Assembly (NCBI RefSeq): GCF_020532705.1
Contig: NZ_JAJAVD010000001.1
Location: forward strand, 372,001 to 436,000
Length of the DNA stretch: 64,000 nucleotides
Direction: 5' to 3'
Source: Methylobacillus caricis
GTDB taxonomy: Bacteria > Pseudomonadota > Gammaproteobacteria > Burkholderiales > Methylophilaceae
Of the stretch, positions 62,216 to 64,000 are shown piece after piece. The notes under the pieces were generated by a model. The model did no database searches, was not told the DNA's origin, and saw only the letters and a program-made list of their open reading frames with translations. The position numbers and the translations under genes were made by a program. The first letter of the stretch is position 1. The number at the start of each line of letters is the position of its first letter.

Positions 62216-62962
62216 ATGATCATCAATATTGCCAGAAAAGAACTGAAGGGGCTGTTTTCCTCGCCCATGGGCTGGGTAATCCTGGCTTTGCTGCAGTTTG
62301 TGTTCGCTACATTTTTCCTGATGGGTATAGACCAATACTTCCTGACCATGTCCGGTGCCATGCGCCCAGACCAGCGGATAGGCGTAACCGAATTTGTCGG
62401 CAGCAATGTATTTGGCATCGCCTCCTTCATCATGCTGTTTGCAGTGCCCTTGCTCTCCATGCGGCTCATCAGTGAAGAGCGTCGCCAGCAAACCCTGCCA
62501 TTTTTGTTCAGTGCGCCGTTGTCACTGACGGAGATAGTCCTGGGCAAGTTTTTTGGTTTAGTGACATTTCTCACGATTACCATCCTGTTGATCGGTTCCA
62601 TGATGTTCTCACTTAACCTGTGGGCTGATATTGATACGGGGTTTGTGCTTTCCAATATTGCAGGTTTGTGGCTGCTGGTCGCTAGTTTCTGTGCGCTGGG
62701 CATTTATGTTTCCAGCACCACCCAGCAACCCGTAGTGGCGGCAATCATTACCTTTGTTGCATTGTTCGCCTTGCTGCTGCTGGACCACTTCCTGGCAGGA
62801 GATCCCAGCAATACGGTGGCCTACCTTTCCTTGATGAAGCACTTCGAGCCTTTTTCGCGCGGTCTGGTTGATACGCGAGACATTGCTTATTTCGTGTTGT
62901 TTATCGTGACTTTCCTGACCCTGACTATCCGTAGACTGGATGCTGATCGCTTGCGTGGCTGA
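62216..62962 (+). CDS. ABC-2 type permease, GldF-like
   Basis: 248 residues from ATG 62216, six predicted transmembrane helices. Typical opening MIINIARKELKGLFSSPMGWVILALLQFVFA, then SMRLISEERRQQTLPFLFSAPLSLTEIVLGKF (the conserved ABC-2 cytoplasmic coupling segment) and MKHFEPFSRGLVDTRDIAYFVLF. Partner of the ATPase at 61247; the GldG-like gene starts 12 nt after its stop. Substrate unknown; in gliding bacteria the homologues aid motility, elsewhere they are of unknown function. Confidence 0.93.
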   Translation: MIINIARKELKGLFSSPMGWVILALLQFVFATFFLMGIDQYFLTMSGAMRPDQRIGVTEFVGSNVFGIASFIMLFAVPLLSMRLISEERRQQTLPFLFSAPLSLTEIVLGKFFGLVTFLTITILLIGSMMFSLNLWADIDTGFVLSNIAGLWLLVASFCALGIYVSSTTQQPVVAAIITFVALFALLLLDHFLAGDPSNTVAYLSLMKHFEPFSRGLVDTRDIAYFVLFIVTFLTLTIRRLDADRLRG

Positions 62963-62974
62963 TCGAGAGACTTT

Positions 62975-64000
62975 ATGAAAACCAATCGCAAACTACGCTT
63001 TCAATTGTTCGTGCAGAACAGCTTTTTTGTTGTACTGTTTCTGGTGTTTATCTTCCTGATCGGCTTTCTGTCGCATGAGTACCATGCCAGCCGGGACGTT
63101 ACCCAGGGTAGCCGCAATACGCTGACTGAAGGCAGCGTTAACGTATTGAAGCAAATGAATGGGCCGATCACGATCACGGCCTATGTGACCAAGGATGAGT
63201 CTTACCGCAAGTTCATCCATAAGTTTGTCGAGCGTTACCAACGTGTGAAGCCTGATATCAAGCTGGAGTTCGTCAATCCGGCAGAAGAGCCGAAGGCGAC
63301 GCAGGATGCTGGTGTGCGCTCGGAAATCGAACTGGTGGTCGAGTTCAACAAGCGCACAGAACATATCGTGCCGCCACAGGCCTTCATTGAACAGGAAATG
63401 ACCAACCTGATGGTAAGGCTGTCGCGTACCAACCAGAATGCCATCATGTTCCTGGATGGGCATGGGGAGCGTAGCCTAATAGGTGTCAAGAACCATGATA
63501 TCGGAGATTTCGGCAAGCACTTGGAAAAGAAGGGTTTCAAGCTTGCCAATCCTGACCTGTTGATTGCCCAGGCCGTTCCACATAATGGTGCCATGTTGGT
63601 TATCGCCAGCCCGCAGGTTGACGTGACTGAAATTGAAGTCAAAAAGATCAAGGATTACCTCGATGCTGGCGGCAACCTGTTCTGGTTGATTGATGACGAG
63701 AAAAACCTGCATGGCTTGCAACCGGTTGCCGAGTACCTGGGCCTGGAATTGACCCCGGGGATGGTGGTGGATTTGTCAGCCAAGCAATATGGTGCGGATG
63801 CCAAGATCGCCTTTGCCAACCAGTATGGCGTGCACGCCATCACCAAGAACTTCATGTTGCGTACCTTGTTCCCGGAAGCGCGCATGCTTACTGCTGCAGG
63901 GACCTATGATAATGGCTGGCAGGTTTCCAATATTGTTGAAGTTGCACCTAATGGCTGGCTTGAAACCGGTGAAATCAATGACAAGGTCAGTTTCGACAAC
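62975..64000 (+). CDS. GldG-family ABC auxiliary protein, N-terminal part (cut by window edge)
   Basis: At least 342 codons, open to the window end. MKTNRKLRFQLFVQNSFFVVLFLVFIFLIGFLSHEYH gives one N-terminal transmembrane helix; the large periplasmic part contains DVTQGSRNTLTEGSVNVLKQMNGPITITAYVT, FLDGHGERSLIG and VKKIKDYLDAGGNLFWLIDDEKN, typical of the GldG/ABC_transp_aux domain. Same operon as the two ABC genes. Confidence 0.93.
   Translation, partial: MKTNRKLRFQLFVQNSFFVVLFLVFIFLIGFLSHEYHASRDVTQGSRNTLTEGSVNVLKQMNGPITITAYVTKDESYRKFIHKFVERYQRVKPDIKLEFVNPAEEPKATQDAGVRSEIELVVEFNKRTEHIVPPQAFIEQEMTNLMVRLSRTNQNAIMFLDGHGERSLIGVKNHDIGDFGKHLEKKGFKLANPDLLIAQAVPHNGAMLVIASPQVDVTEIEVKKIKDYLDAGGNLFWLIDDEKNLHGLQPVAEYLGLELTPGMVVDLSAKQYGADAKIAFANQYGVHAITKNFMLRTLFPEARMLTAAGTYDNGWQVSNIVEVAPNGWLETGEINDKVSFDN

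Noticed and set aside
1-64000. CRISPR array
   Set aside because: No regularly spaced direct repeats with unique spacers were seen; the KGG gene repeats are protein repeats.

Overview
The window looks like a chromosome segment of a betaproteobacterial methylotroph, probably Methylophilaceae (Methylobacillus, Methylovorus or Methylotenera type). Support comes from a XoxF-type methanol dehydrogenase at 43.8-45.7 kb, a core block in the usual betaproteobacterial order (TPR protein, lolB, ispE, tRNA-Gln, prs, rplY, pth, ychF), PEP-CTERM surface proteins and a FecI/FecR/TonB-receptor set. The genus is inference; no rRNA gene is present.

Layout. 0-8 kb, minus strand: a tight alpha-glucan/trehalose operon, glgE - treS-maltokinase fusion - treZ - treY (treY runs off the left edge). 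8.3-11.6 kb: a small secreted protein, a phospholipase-D/VTT fusion and an EEP-family phosphatase/nuclease. 11.8-17.1 kb: ECF sigma factor, FecR-like anti-sigma factor and a very long TonB-dependent receptor with an STN signalling domain. 17.7-21.6 kb: bacterial NHEJ genes ku and ligD, followed by a small SRAP (YedK/HMCES)-like protein that has not lost its key residues. 21.6-34 kb: an A+T-richer accessory stretch of stress-type small proteins (DUF3008, HhH protein, GlsB/17M-like, hemerythrin, AsmA, zinc ribbon), short membrane peptides, and an alpha/beta hydrolase with a CGNR regulator. 34-50 kb: a divergent SIP reductase/MarR pair, a GGDEF-EAL protein, two PEP-CTERM proteins, tam plus a VOC protein, xoxF, a TetR gene, a LysR/SDR divergent pair, and several decayed genes ending at tRNA-Met. 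50-54 kb: a diiron heme-oxygenase-like protein, a KGG protein, DUF4142 and YetF proteins. 54-61 kb, minus strand: the core housekeeping block. 61.2-64 kb: a GldA/GldF/GldG-type ABC system cut by the right edge.

How genes work together. GlgE builds alpha-1,4-glucan from maltose-1-phosphate supplied by TreS and maltokinase, while TreY/TreZ release trehalose from the same glucan, so the operon can run as a closed storage/stress cycle. Ku, LigD and the SRAP-like protein form one apparent DNA-repair operon. The sigma/anti-sigma/receptor trio is a surface-signalling uptake unit of unknown ligand.

Most notable signals: the SRAP-like protein in the NHEJ operon; a promoter upstream of xoxF whose -35/-10 spacer holds a palindrome; an operator inside the promoter spacer of the hydrolase-CGNR operon; three dispersed copies of the tRNA-Met downstream terminator, with a decayed DUF932 gene beside the tRNA, suggesting old integration events; a 36-bp perfect palindrome at 39.5 kb; and several short membrane-peptide ORFs, one with a decayed second copy.
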